Below, one piece after another: positions 22,364 to 32,893 of a stretch of 44,751 bases of DNA. The notes under the pieces are model-generated. The model saw only the letters and a program-made list of their open reading frames with translations. It was not told the origin of the DNA and ran no database searches. Every line of letters begins with the position of its first letter. The stretch's first letter is position 1. The stretch covers positions 2,221-46,971 of the forward strand of contig ML213531.1 in the NCBI GenBank assembly GCA_004369045.1, written 5' to 3'. A program made the position numbers and the translations under genes. Source of the stretch: Heliocybe sulcata. Its lineage: Eukaryota > Basidiomycota > Agaricomycetes > Gloeophyllales > Gloeophyllaceae.

Positions 22364-22370
22364 CTTTATA
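22364..22370 (-). promoter_or_regulatory. TATA box of COX7C paralogue A
   Basis: TATAAAG on the minus strand, 85 bases before the start codon. Confidence 0.45.
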
Positions 22371-22399
22371 CCCCACTCTCCCGCCACGGATGAGAATTC

Positions 22400-22851
22400 A
22401 TTAACTTCATTATGGGTGATAACATAGCCTCGGTCTGGCTGGGTAGAGTCCAGTACGGCGCGAAAGGCGGGCTAGAAATCCACAATTTGTATTGACTTGG
22501 GGTGGTAGTCCCGAGCAGCTCTCAACATCAAGTATGCATCACCAACAGGGGTCTATAGACCACCGTGCTCTGAATCGACAGCTGATGGTGGGGGGACTTC
22601 AGACAGCGGCCGAGTACCAGAGAGAGCGGAGCCGAGGATCCAGAGCGCTGTTCGTCGGTCGAGGTCATGCGACCTGCGGCGGGATTCTGGATTGCGACTA
22701 GCGGGAGGCTGGAACTGGGCGAGTCCAGCGACAGTGGTAGAGGAGCGTCGGCGATATCATGATCAGGCGACGGACGGTCCAGTGTGTCATGAATTAAAGT
22801 CTCTGTAGAGAGTTGCGTACTATAATAATTAGCTTGCGTGACTGAGTAAAT
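22400..22851. other. intergenic upstream of tRNA-Thr
   Basis: No gene or clear motif seen; includes the distal promoter of COX7C paralogue A. Confidence 0.4.
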
Positions 22852-22946
22852 GCCACCTTGGCTAAGTGGTTACGGCGCTCCGCTTGTATCGCCGGCTTTC
22901 GCCGGGCAGCAACGGAGAGATCACTCGTTCGATCCGGGTAGGTGGC
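22852..22946 (+). tRNA. tRNA-Thr (anticodon UGU), with intron
   Basis: The acceptor arms GCCACCT (22852-22858) and AGGTGGC (22940-22946) pair perfectly. The D arm starts GCTAAGTGGTTACGGC. The anticodon stem CTCCG (22878-22882) pairs with CGGAG (22913-22917). The loop CTTGTA gives anticodon TGT at 22885-22887. An intron of about 23 bases (about 22889-22911), itself a hairpin (GCCGGC.. TTTCGCC), interrupts the loop one base after the anticodon, the canonical site. The T arm is ACTCG TTCGATC CGGGT. Without the intron the tRNA is 72 bases. It reads ACA and, by wobble, ACG. Confidence 0.93.
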
Positions 22947-22965
22947 ATGCACGTGTACACTGATC

Positions 22966-22970
22966 TTTTT
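22966..22970 (+). terminator. RNA polymerase III terminator of tRNA-Thr
   Basis: A run of five T begins 20 bases after the mature 3' end, the usual Pol III stop. Confidence 0.6.
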
Positions 22971-23876
22971 CTTCCTGCATAAGATATCTGGCCGTATTCT
23001 TGCCTCGGAATACCTATCCACGCCCTCTTCAACTGTTGTATCCGCCATCTATGTGCTCATACAGGCATCATCATGCCGGAGAATACCGGAGGCTTTCCTT
23101 GCCTCTCACTTTCTCAGCTTTCCTTTCCTCTTCCCCTTATCATCGCAGACATCGTCCACCCTATGCGATCTATGCTACCATCCCTCATCCCTCCGCCTGC
23201 CTAAGCGTCGCGTCAAGTTTTCGAAGCTCGACGTAGAGGCGCTCTTACCACCCCCGGTCTCTCGCACTTCCCTCGCCGCAGCCAGGTTTCACTGCGGATA
23301 TCGTACCGCATCTGGTGCTCTCTTTATTCATGGCGAGCCTCGGCTGTGCCTTTCCCAAGTCTCCTGGCTGCAGACGCAATCCAATGATATTTCGAGGTCG
23401 CGATCGCATTAACGTCGACTCGGTCTGGCACTTCCCTCAGACTCGCAGCGTCGCTACCCTCCGCCATCTGTGCACGTCGGCATTGCGGTATGAATTCAAA
23501 ACTCGAATTGGTCCACTCTGGCGGCGTACTCTATTACGATGACATCATCGCAGATGGTCACGGACTCATATGACTGGACTTGGCTGATCGACTCTGAACA
23601 GGCTTCGCTGCTTTCCGGTCTCGTGGACGCTGGCGTGGTTCTCTAAGACGACCTGTGGCTTAACGAGGTAGTCGTAATGCTGCTCATATACCTGAACTTG
23701 ACGCTAAACGAGCTGAGTCCTGTACATCCCTCCTTCCTCGACTACATCCGCAAACGTCGCTGTACCCTATTGCTGCAACTCATTACAAATTCGCCACATC
23801 ACACTGTACGAACACCATGACCAGAGAAGCTAAGAACGTGGTCCCGTGGCCCGTCTATGAATAGTGTGAGACACCG
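22971..23876. other. intergenic, no gene recognised
   Basis: An open frame at 22942-23412 (+) overlaps the tRNA end and has no recognisable features. No second tRNA or clear exon seen. Confidence 0.35.
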
Positions 23877-23885
23877 TATATATAA
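23877..23885 (+). promoter_or_regulatory. TATA box of COX7C paralogue B
   Basis: TATATATAA lies 45-53 bases before the start codon at 23930. Confidence 0.5.
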
Positions 23886-23929
23886 CCACGAGACGCTCGC
23901 TCTACCACCTCTCCCTCTACCTCCCCACA

Positions 23930-24256
23930 ATGCTCTCCTCACCCCGCCCCTCCCTCCCCCGCGCCCCCTTAGCCCTCGGGCGCCGGTTCGCGCACAAAGA
24001 AGTCTCCGTCGTCTACCCCGTCCGTACCCACCTCTTCCTCGTCCCATCCTGCGCACTAACCAATCCGCAGTACACCTTCCCCTTCTCGTACCGCAACAAA
24101 GCCGCCCTACGCGCCAAAGTATTCGTCTTCTGCACCACGAGCCTCTGCCTGCCCTTTGGTGCGGCCGCGTATCAGCTGTGCGTCTCCTTCGATTTTAGGT
24201 GTCCGGTATAAGCTGACTCGGTATCCAGGAGAAAGTCCGGTGCGGGAGCGCAGTAA
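23930..24256 (+). CDS. COX8: cytochrome c oxidase subunit COX7C/Cox8, paralogue B
   Basis: Three exons: 23930-24019, 24071-24177, 24229-24256, giving 225 nt and 74 residues. It starts MLSSPRPSLPRAPLALGRRF, a presequence, then KEVSVVYP, YTFPFSYRNKAALRAKVF, LCLPFGAAAYQL and the tail RKSGAGAQ. Paralogue A has KVVYP, TPFSYSDKTLFKLKFF, FSVPFIAATYQL and KKSGAGSQ at the same positions. Exons 2 and 3 are exactly the same length in both (107 and 28 nt), so the pair arose by duplication. It lacks nothing essential, so it may be an alternative isoform of the complex IV subunit, as exist for other small subunits in fungi (inference). Confidence 0.85.
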
Positions 24257-24480
24257 GCTGATGCCAACCTTGTACGAGTAGCGCAGTGTACCGCAAAGTT
24301 GTATTATCGGTAACCTCAGCCAAGCGCATCCGACAAACGTTGTAATAGTAGAGAATGCCACACATTTCAGGCGTCCGACGTCCTACGCAACCGAAGGCGC
24401 AAATACCATCACGTCGTGCTGCCACAAACTCCAGATTTCCACAAGAACCGTACATCGTCCACCTCAACCCCACTCGCCCC

Positions 24481-27339
24481 TCAAATCCCAAACTGGTTCA
24501 ACCTCCCCTGTATCCTCCTCAACTGCTCAATCCTCCCCATCACCTCCACCCTCCTCGCCGCCACCTCCCCATCCTCCACCACAAGCTTCCTCAACCCCTC
24601 CCCCGCGCCCATCGCCGTGCGCTCAAACAGGTACGCCTGCATCCCCGCCGCCGCACCGCGATTCATCTTGTTCTCGATATTAAGCGGGATAAAATCAATG
24701 ACGCGCTACCAAGCGTGAGCACGAGCTCGTGCAGGAAGTAGGGGAAAAGCTAACCTTGTAAGCGACCTGGAAGTACGCGCGCACGTCTGCCATGACGACC
24801 ATCTCCTCGTCGAAGGCGTCCGGAGGGTGCAGGCGCTCGAGGTCTTTGCGCTCAAGTTCACCGTACCCGAGACGGCGGAGCGCCTGAAGCGCGTTCTGTA
24901 TAACTTGCGGTGGTAATTCTTCATATATTTGTCCTTCAAGGGACGAAGATGGCCACCGCTTAACGCGCCGGTAGTGGGACAGCCATTTGCTCCGTGCCGA
25001 GCTATAGTAGTGCGTGTTGTCCGTGTAAAACGGCGCCCTCTCGCTGTCCAAACTATCAATCACAAACTCGACCGTGCTCGTCCTTATCTCTTCCAAGTTC
25101 TCAAACACGTACTCCCTTCCAAAACACACATGAGCCGCGGACGTAATCAACGAGCACCAATCCTACTCACCCGATACGCGCCTGCAAGCCCTTGAACTGC
25201 CCAAAATGCTCCGCCAACAGCGCTCTCGCAGTCTCTGACAGAATCGTCCACGTCCGGTCGAGGCACCGCTCGGTCGGCTGGCGCCAGAGGTCGATGAACC
25301 TTCTGATCAGTACCCTCTTCGAGTCGTACGGGACATTATATGGGAGCTCCCAAGCTTTGCATCTGTAAATCGCCGCCGTCAGCCACATCCAGGGCGACAC
25401 AAACAAAAGCTTACTCCTGGATGACTTTCCGCACTCCATGCAGATCCATAGTCGGGTACTGTTCGACCCCTTCAACAGCATGGACATGCTTCTCGGTCTC
25501 GCCCTCTCCGAGCGGGTCCGAAGGACGTTGGTACTTCGTGTGATCCTCAAAGGGCCTGAAATCCGGCGCAGTACTTCTGATCGCAATCTTGAACCAGTCA
25601 TACGTCGCCCTATTGCGCTGAACGAATGTTTTGTTCTCGCTGTTCCCATCAACAACAGCGCTCAAGCTCCTGCAAAACTGTGTGATCCGATCCACAATCT
25701 CCGCAGACGCGTCTCTCTGCAGAGGAGCTGGCAGTCGTGCGAGACTGGCGCGGCTCGCGGCGAGTAGCTCTTGCACCCTGTTCCTAATATTCGGAAGCCT
25801 ATAGGCGCGGTGGATCAGGACACATACATAGAACGGTGACAGCGACGTACTCTTTATGAATACATGCCATCAGCAAATCGCTCGCATACGCGACGAGATC
25901 AGGGATCCCGAGCCTCGATCGATCGACAACGCCTTTCCACGGCTCATTGGTATCGAAGAACTGCTGCGCGCGGTCTTGGACCGCCGCCCGAGTGCCGGTC
26001 TGCAGCCGCTCCACATCGTTAGGAAGGCGCACGCAGAAGTACCCGTGATGCAGGTGATGGTCCTCCGCGTGGCCGCTGAATACCTTCCTCCAGCGTTCTT
26101 TCAGGCCGATATCGCCTTCAGCCAGGGTATCCGGCTTCGTTACGACGCCTGGCAGTCATCAAGTCGTGATATTGAGAATAGTATGGAAATGGATGACAAT
26201 ACCAATGGTCCGGATACCCTCTGCGTCAGCTTCGGCAGCCAGTTTCAAGGCCTGCTGGTTCTGGATATCATCTGGCAGCGCCTTGAGTTCAGATCCCCGA
26301 CTCACAAAATCGAGACTCACCTCCGGCGGGCATTGCGACTAGGATAAACGTAGTCTCCTCGGCAATATAAGTCACGACCAGCTCTCTGATGAGCTCTATC
26401 CCTTCTCCATTCTGAATCAGCCCTGCAAAACCGAGGCGCGATCAGGCTCAGCAATATTATATAAAGAAAATCACAACACTCGAACCTGGTAAGTCCACAA
26501 AGGACAGCTCTGTCCCCTCCGGATCATATATGTCTACGCAAACCACATTCTTCGAGAACTTCTGCATACTTGCATCGTTCTTGATGGCGTCGCGTGTCTG
26601 CTCGCGACTCCAGCCGAAGAACGTCGCAGATGCAGTACCGGGACTCAGAATCGCGGCCTGCGCCCTCCGCAGCCATATCTCCACGTCTTTCTTGTCCGTA
26701 ATGGGAGACCCGAATGGATGATTCAGTGGTTGCGACAGCTTGTTTCCATGCTGGTCATAATCGAAGCGCAAGCTGACCTGGCAGGACCAGGCACCTTCGG
26801 TGGAGTGCATGGTGCATTCCATGGGGCATCTACGACGGGTCGTTAATGTCTCTTCAGAACCAGAAGATGAGAAACTCAGATACCTAGTGCAAGTACCGCT
26901 GTCGCGGGGGACGTTGATCTGAACATATATCAATTTTTGCTGTCGTAATGGGTACATTCGATGACTTACGCCGCCGATAGCTTCGACCAGGGAGCTCTTG
27001 CCCGCTACAGTCCATGTTGATGATATACTGAAGAGTATACGACATAAACCATACCTGACTGTCCACCAATAACAGCAATTCTCGGGAGCTGCAGCAGACT
27101 CTGGGCTCTACAAGTCGGTGAGTCAGTCAGCACTCGATCGGAATAGCAAGACAGCATACGCACCCCAAAGCCCTGAGATCCTTCATGAGCTCATTCAGCT
27201 TTCTAGCATACTCGCTGTTGTTCAGGTCATCGGTCGGTCCACCGGGAGCATCAGAGCTTCCGTTGGGGAGACTCTGGTAGCTCTCGGAGGAGGAACGTGA
27301 GCCCTTGGTCTTGTTACGTCCGAAGTAGCTTCTAGACAT
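24481..27339 (-). CDS. dynamin-like large GTPase (Mx/Vps1-like architecture)
   Basis: Twelve exons on the minus strand: 27339-27164, 27107-27055, 27004-26970, 26918-26884, 26829-26486, 26422-26321, 26271-26203, 26148-25851, 25798-25415, 25362-25171, 25115-24755, 24705-24481. They total 2274 nt and 757 residues. The GTPase domain (about 45-350) has LPRIAVIGGQSAGKSSLVEA (P-loop), PRDSGTCTR (switch I), DLPG (switch II), TFILVAM..DDIQNQQALKL and TKPDTLAEGD (guanine specificity). A helical middle/stalk region follows, and a C-terminal GTPase effector domain (about 660-757: ADVRAYFQVAYKRVIDFIPL). There is no PH or proline-rich domain. Such proteins polymerise on membranes and drive fission; basidiomycetes carry several. 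The exact organelle cannot be told. The serine-rich N-terminus of about 40 residues is probably disordered. Confidence 0.93.
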
Positions 27340-28079
27340 GGCGGATTAAATCGCGAAATGGGTTGGTGGGGGTCAGACAGGACGCTCAGTTTAAATATCC
27401 AAGAAAGCCGCCGAAGAATCTGGGAGCTATGCCGTCTCGTGAATAGCAGTATCTAGACGCTGAAGATAGCTGCAGAAGGTCGTCCGAAACGACAGCACTT
27501 TGTCCTATTCTCGAGTTCGTCAGGGCGATGATCATGCCACGAGGACACTATGAGAAGGGTAATAAGCGCCAGAGCGATGGCATGCTCAAGTGAGGCGGTA
27601 CCCGCGCCATAATACAACAGATAATTGGACAAATTTATGTGGACTCGTGTCGGTGTCCGCATCGCAACGCTGTTCCATCTCGATGTAAAGAACCCAAGTC
27701 GACCCATGTTTGCACAGGTCTTTGCAAGGAAATTGCACTGCGATGAGCACAACGTAGACAGCTGCAGCTGAGGCGTATTACGTACCAGTGGAAGGCGGAG
27801 AGGCAACATTTACCTCGAGGGAGGAAAAGACTCTAAACTTCAGCAGACGCCCGCGACCACTCATGCTCCAGTCAACTCGTACCAGCTTTAATGCGGCGCT
27901 TGAGGACTACCCATGAATCCTCAAGGAATCCGAGAAATACGCAGCATCAACCAGTTATAGCTCGAGCTGCGGAGGGGGAAATGCGCAGTGAGGGACGAGA
28001 TAAGGTAGATGCACTGCGTCGGGAGCCTGAGGATACATAGCTTTGTGCGTCTCAATCGCAGAATGGTCGATCGCAGGAT
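27340..28079. other. intergenic upstream of the dynamin gene
   Basis: A minus-strand frame of about 118 codons at 27809-27453 has no recognisable features. TATTTAAA on the minus strand near 27390 may be the dynamin TATA element. Otherwise nothing. Confidence 0.35.
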
Positions 28080-28415
28080 AGCACGTCGTACGAGGAACAG
28101 CTGTCAACCGCGGCAGCACTCGTAGGGAGTCTCGACCATTGCTTGTCGCCTAGTCTGAGATGGAAGAGAGCTAACGCTGAGGCCGAATAAGTCGGTACCA
28201 GGACCGAGCTGAACAAAGTACCAGCACTCGATGGACCACAGACCCACGCTTCACTCGACATTTTACATAGTTGACATGAATACCCTTGAGGCCCAATAAC
28301 CGAGGATACTATCCGAACGCTTGTAACCGCGCGTCCCTCGACACCTTGACGTAAACCTACTCCAAGAGATCAGTTCAAGTCGTTGCAGCTCCCAAATGCT
28401 AGTTCCGCACCTCGC

Positions 28416-28676
28416 TCACTCATCAACAGTAAAACAGTCCCCACTCCCAGAGATGACACAGTTCCCTGTATAGCCCGCGCAGGCGGCACACGCAGTTGCG
28501 ACTCCGTTCCCGCAATAATTGTTGCACACCGCGCCGAGCCCGTCAACTTGCTCACAGAGGCCGGGGCAGCCACTGGGGGACTCGCAGAAGCAGGTGTCCT
28601 GCCGCTTGAACGGGTTGGCAAGAGCGGAGGCGAAGGTCGCGAGGACGGCGAGGGTGAGGATGTGCAGAGCGTGCAT
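28416..28676 (-). CDS. small secreted cysteine-rich protein 1
   Basis: A single exon of 86 codons. The start MHALHILTLAVLATFASALA is a classical signal peptide. NPFKR then Q follows, a dibasic Kex2-type cleavage site, so the mature chain probably starts at QDTCFCESPSGCPGLC. It has ten cysteines spaced 1, 5, 3, 9, 3, 7, 2, 6, 7 (residues between them), all after the Kex2 site, enough for five disulfides. I know no named family with this pattern. The size, even cysteine number and secretion signal resemble effector-like or surface-active small secreted proteins of basidiomycetes. A TATA box lies about 100 bases upstream. Confidence 0.85.
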   Translation of the reverse strand: MHALHILTLAVLATFASALANPFKRQDTCFCESPSGCPGLCEQVDGLGAVCNNYCGNGVATACAACAGYTGNCVISGSGDCFTVDE

Positions 28677-28776
28677 GGTGAATGGGTGGGCTTGCTTTAT
28701 ATTGGAGCGGTGAGATGATGTGCTGCGTCGGGCTCCAACGTTCGTCGATGTAGAGGGACGTGGTGACGACTCTCCG

Positions 28777-28783
28777 TTTTATA
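28777..28783 (-). promoter_or_regulatory. TATA box of secreted protein 1
   Basis: TATAAAA on the minus strand, 107 bases before the ATG. The equivalent element is kept in the duplicate at 31301-31307, in a block of shared sequence (GATATAAAACGG against GTATAAAACGG). Confidence 0.5.
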
Positions 28784-29200
28784 TCTTGTACGACAGCACC
28801 GGACGGCGAAGCCACTCCGCCTTCATTCATGTGCGTTCTCAAGGTGGCTTGCTTTACCCTCCAAGTCGGCGAGAAGGAGTTCCCGATATTGCTAGCTAAA
28901 AGACGCCGAGTCGTCGGCGCAAGCTCACATGGACAAGGCAGGGACCGGAGTGAGTTACGAATTAGGTGATTCAGAAGAGTTCAACGCCGTTCAGAGATCC
29001 TTGTATCAAAAAGCCGAGAAGGAAAGAGCCTAGTGCTGGCCACAACGACCTAGTGGCACCGCCTCGGGAGACCAACGATGTGCGAGAACAAAGTTTGACG
29101 AAATCCCCGACTTTCGTCGCCACAAGCGCGTAAAAGTCAGGATTCCTGAGAGCGCAAGATATTCAATCCCGTCTTTCCGCAGGCAGAGACCGCGCGAGAA

Positions 29201-30639
29201 AATCAGGAGACGTTTCTCGACTGAGAGATAGGATTCCTCCTAACCACACTAGCGTCCGAGCTATCGAAGGATGTGTTATATCAAACAAGTACTATGTGAC
29301 CGTAGCGTTAGAGCGCATGGATTCGACGATTGTACTGGAGTATTATGAGATAGCTTCCACATCGTGGGATCAACATAGCGTTAAGACGTCTGATAGCCAG
29401 AGCTTGAGCCACGTGGCGCCGCCGTTAAAGCTATAGTGTATCCACGGAAGTGAGGGACGAATGTCTCTGGCAGGGAGCGAACTGTACAAGATCCACGGTG
29501 AACGGGAGGAATAAGCGTAGGACATGCTTCGGTGCGAACGGAGAGCTGGCCCAAGCACGTGCATGGAGAATTTGGATACGAAGGCAGCGTCCGTTGGAGT
29601 ACCGAAATGAGTGCTGCGAGCCGCGGTACTGGATACTGTATAGCCACCAGGAGCGCTCAAGACGTACAGGCGTCGACGTCCAATATATGATCGGTACACT
29701 TGAACGCTACTTGGCAAAACAAAATCTCACCGGGATCGGCGTGCCTTGTTCGCTAGCGCCAGGTGCCGGATCGAGAGCAACCGCACGACATGCCGCCATT
29801 CCCAAAGGACGTGTATGTCCTGCCCTGCATGGAGTGCACGGATTCATTATCCCAGTTCCCAGAGAAGACTACCGTCGATCAAGTCTAATAAGTTGACGTG
29901 GGACCACAAGAGGCGAGCAGGAGCGGTTCGTGGTGAATGACAGGGTCGTTCTTGGTTGGAGCGAAAGTCGAGCATGGCAGGTATAACAAAGCGGGACGTA
30001 CTGAGACCCAAAGACCTGTAGCGCACGCGACCTTTGATATCCAAGCGCACTGGCCTAACTTCGAGGTTCGCAGCGTAGGACCACGATTGAGCTTGGGCAA
30101 GCAGCCGGCCATCCAGATTCCAATTTGTTCCAAGTCCAGTTTCGTCCCAAGTCTAGGACGGAACACGAGTAGGGCAGGGGAAATAAGCACGCCCAGGATG
30201 TAGAGGTTCATTCGGTGAGCAATATTACTGCCGGTCTGTAGCCTAAGAAGACGAGACAAAAGCCAGCGTACGGGCTGTCGGACAGCTCTGGACTAGGACG
30301 CATGTTGCTAGGCGCTTCCCTGAGTCCTAAGGAGAGTCGAAAAAGACCGTCGCGCCATCTGTGCAATAAGAGTCTTCTGATACGGCTGAGAGATGTCGCA
30401 AGCTGGACGAGTTTAAAGGCTAACTATTTGTCCATGTATTTCCTTTCAGGCTCATTACTGACTTGCGCCACATTGCCACATCGTCTTCCCTCTATCCCTC
30501 TAAATTTCAGTAAGAACCTTCCTAGACACGCCTGTGCGTCGTATTCACTCGATCTTATGGTTAATGAATGAGAATGCGTGGCCTGGCCTTATGATAGTAC
30601 TTTAGGGGAATCGAGGAACTGCGTGGCTCGGACATGCAG
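29201..30639. other. interval between the duplicated blocks, no gene recognised
   Basis: Open frames such as 30259-29885 (-) have no family features or intron signals. No transposon ends seen. Confidence 0.35.
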
Positions 30640-30937
30640 ACGAGTGCCGAGGATCTGTAAGTATGGCGCAGAGAGTCAGGCGAGTAGAGGCAATCTTGCT
30701 ACCACGATCGACAGCCTTCCCAGTTGAACAATCTTCCAGCACTCGGGTGGAAGAGAAAGCCAGAGTTCACGAGTCACTTTATATAGTTGACCTGAAGACG
30801 AATAACCCAAGATTATCCGAGCACTTGTAAGTCCATAACAGCGAGCCCCTCAACATCTTCACGTATCCTACTTCAACAACTCAGTCCGACTCACTGCTGG
30901 CCAAACAGAAGTCCTACTCACCCAACCCCGCAGTCGC

Positions 30938-31198
30938 TCACAGCACAATCGTAGAGCAGCTGCCATCCTCCGCGAAGAGACAATTCCCAGTAAAGCCGTT
31001 ACACGCGCTACAAGCCAGCACCTTCCCATTCCCGCAATAATTGTTGCACGCCGCGCCGATACCCGCCGCGTGCTCACAGAGGCCAGGGCACCCCGTCGGA
31101 GACTCGCAGAAACAGGTGTCTTGTCGCTTGAAGGGGTTGGCGAGTGCGGAGGCGAAGGTGGCAAGGAGGGAGAGGGTAAGGATGTGCAAAGCGTGCAT
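30938..31198 (-). CDS. small secreted cysteine-rich protein 2
   Basis: Single exon, 86 codons, paralogue of the protein at 28416-28676. The signal peptide and Kex2 segment are almost unchanged (MHALHILTLSLLATFASALA, then NPFKRQDTCFCESPTGCPGL). All ten cysteines and their spacing are identical, while loops differ strongly (EHAAGIGAA against EQVDGLGAV; LFAEDGS against VISGSGD), and the last residues differ (STIVL against FTVDE). This is the pattern of a conserved scaffold with diverging loops. Both copies look intact and both have a TATA box, so both are probably expressed. Confidence 0.85.
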   Translation of the reverse strand: MHALHILTLSLLATFASALANPFKRQDTCFCESPTGCPGLCEHAAGIGAACNNYCGNGKVLACSACNGFTGNCLFAEDGSCSTIVL

Positions 31199-31300
31199 GT
31201 TGTATTGGGAGTTTGGTTTGCTATCGGGGTACTGAGCTTGTGTGGTGCGTCGGGCTCTAAAGTTCGTCGGAGATGAGGAGACGGACGGCTACCGCGCCCG

Positions 31301-31307
31301 TTTTATA
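31301..31307 (-). promoter_or_regulatory. TATA box of secreted protein 2
   Basis: TATAAAA on the minus strand, 109 bases before the ATG, at the position equivalent to the element of secreted protein 1. Confidence 0.5.
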
Positions 31308-31680
31308 CTCTATACGATGAGCTATGTCGGCCACCGTACGCCACCTCTATTCGAGAGCGCTCCCAAGGTGGCATGCCGTAGCCTCTAAGTCGGCGAGAGT
31401 CAGCTTCCGGTATTCCAGCAACAAACACGCCAAGTCGTTGCGAGAGGCTACCGCTTTCACAGAGATTCTCATATCAAAAGGTCCTAAGGGAATTAAGCTT
31501 GGTGCTAGGAGAAACCGCCTAGTTTCACCGCCTCAGGAGACCAAGGATGTGCGAAAACGAGCCTGAGCGTCATTCCAGAGTTCCGTTGCCAGAGAGATAC
31601 GTAAGAACTAACGTTCCTGAAAGCGAAGATATTGAATCCCAACCCTCTCTAGCCAAAGACTCAAGACTGTGCCACAGAGG

Positions 31681-32620
31681 CAACAGCGCCAGCGCAGTTG
31701 TCGCACCTTGCCATAGCCAGATAACCGCATCGGATGGGGATATTATACGTGCCCGAGCAGTGAGAGGCTATAGCGAATGAATTTGCCGAGCGAGCTGCAC
31801 ACACAGGCACGGATACCAGTGCAGTAGAATGAGCAGGGCAGTCATATCTTGAACTTGAAGCCGAATCATATCGTTTTCGAGGATGATGTGTATTCGGGAC
31901 CTGCCTCAGGCGTGCACGCGGCTTCCTGCGTGGGTGCTTCCAGTGAGATGTAAAACTCGCGTTAGACGCTGGAATACGAGCATTGGGCTATGACGCGTGC
32001 GCGTGAGGCCTTGAGACAGGCGAAGGCGAAGGAATTTGTTCAGGAGGAAGACGACTATCTCAGAGACGAATTCGAAGTGGCGCAAGCAAAGCTAACCAAA
32101 CAGCCCTGTTTGCACCTCTGTCACGGGCAAGGCCGGGACCGAGTACGAAGACAGCGGCAGGCGGGGCGAAGCCCGCCTGAGCGAGGCAACGCACGAGAGT
32201 CGTGAGCGTCGAGCTGAGCGGTCCCGACGATGAGGGGATCCGTAACCGGCGTTGAACGAGCAAAGGACTACGATACATGACTATAGACTATATGTAACTA
32301 CGGAAGTCGCCCGAAATGGACAGCTAATATATCTAATCAATGATCTACGTGCCTGAACCCTTACAACCTCCTACTTGTTAACAACCAGTATTCTTCCAAC
32401 GATACCGCCTATAACAGGCCGTTACCGAAACGTCTACCAATCCAGCGAAATACAGGGTCGCGTTGAGGGCTATCTCAGGACAGGATCCCTTTCTTATTGA
32501 AACAATGCTATCCCACAACCTTGACCAGACCGTCTGAGCAGCATATGAGCCTACTATGTACTAGGAACCGTCGGCGTCAATCCTCTACCAATAATTCCCG
32601 ACACCGAAAGCCGACTAATA
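31681..32620. other. no recognised gene; one charged open frame
   Basis: At 31990-32205 (+) a frame of 71 codons begins MTRAREALRQAKAKEFVQEE and continues DDYLRDEFEVAQAKLTK, an acidic helix-forming stretch that turns into low-complexity Arg/Gly-rich sequence. It could be the relic of a larger gene. 32280-32620 is A/T-rich and shows nothing. Confidence 0.3.
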
Positions 32621-32740
32621 CTAATCCCATATAACCTGGCTATCTAAATACCTCCTTTCCACAGTAGCCAACAAAACGCCCATGATCCCAACAAACATAA
32701 TCCCGATAAACACTAACCAGTATACTACAACGTATCCCAT
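32621..32740 (-). other. 39-codon open frame with a membrane segment (uncertain gene)
   Basis: Downstream of the GH16 gene on the same strand, a frame starts MGYVVVYW, continues as about 20 hydrophobic residues (LVFIGIMFVGIMGVLL) and ends ATVERRYLDSQVIWD and a stop. It is too short to prove. It may be chance in the GH16 3' region, or a micropeptide. Confidence 0.2.
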
Positions 32741-32893
32741 TCATCTCACCGCCCCTGACTAAGATCTCACTTCGAATCTCTACACCTGAGAGCGCCAGGA
32801 GACATGTAGGGAGACCGGAATCGAGGAAGCCGAATCATACCCGTCCAAACCCCGGATTTCCAGGCGAGACGAAGCTCACCAGTCCGCGGTATT

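Larger units (their letters stand above)
28080..29200. repeat. segmental duplication, left copy (carries secreted protein 1)
   Basis: Pairs with about 30640-31680 in direct orientation. Matching spots include TAGTTGACATGAA (28267) against TAGTTGACCTGAA (30786), the whole secreted-protein gene, its promoter, and a distal block with GGAGACCAACGATGTGCGA against GGAGACCAAGGATGTGCGA. Similarity is highest in the gene and patchy outside. Confidence 0.7.
30640..31680. repeat. segmental duplication, right copy (carries secreted protein 2)
   Basis: Direct repeat of about 28080-29200, offset about 2.5 kb. Both promoter-side blocks share TCTAAAGTTCGTCGGAGATG-like sequence (left copy CCAACGTTCGTCGATGTAG) and AAGGTGGC(T/A)TGC. 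Open frames in this flank are not preserved between the copies, so it is regulatory or neutral rather than coding. Confidence 0.7.

Noticed and set aside
29201-30640. Transposon between the duplicated secreted-protein blocks
   Set aside because: No terminal repeats, target duplications or transposase/reverse transcriptase motifs could be seen.
31324-31566. 80-codon frame starting MSATVRHLYSRALPRW, mitochondrial-looking
   Set aside because: The duplicated block at about 28810-29050 does not preserve this frame, so it is flank, not a gene.
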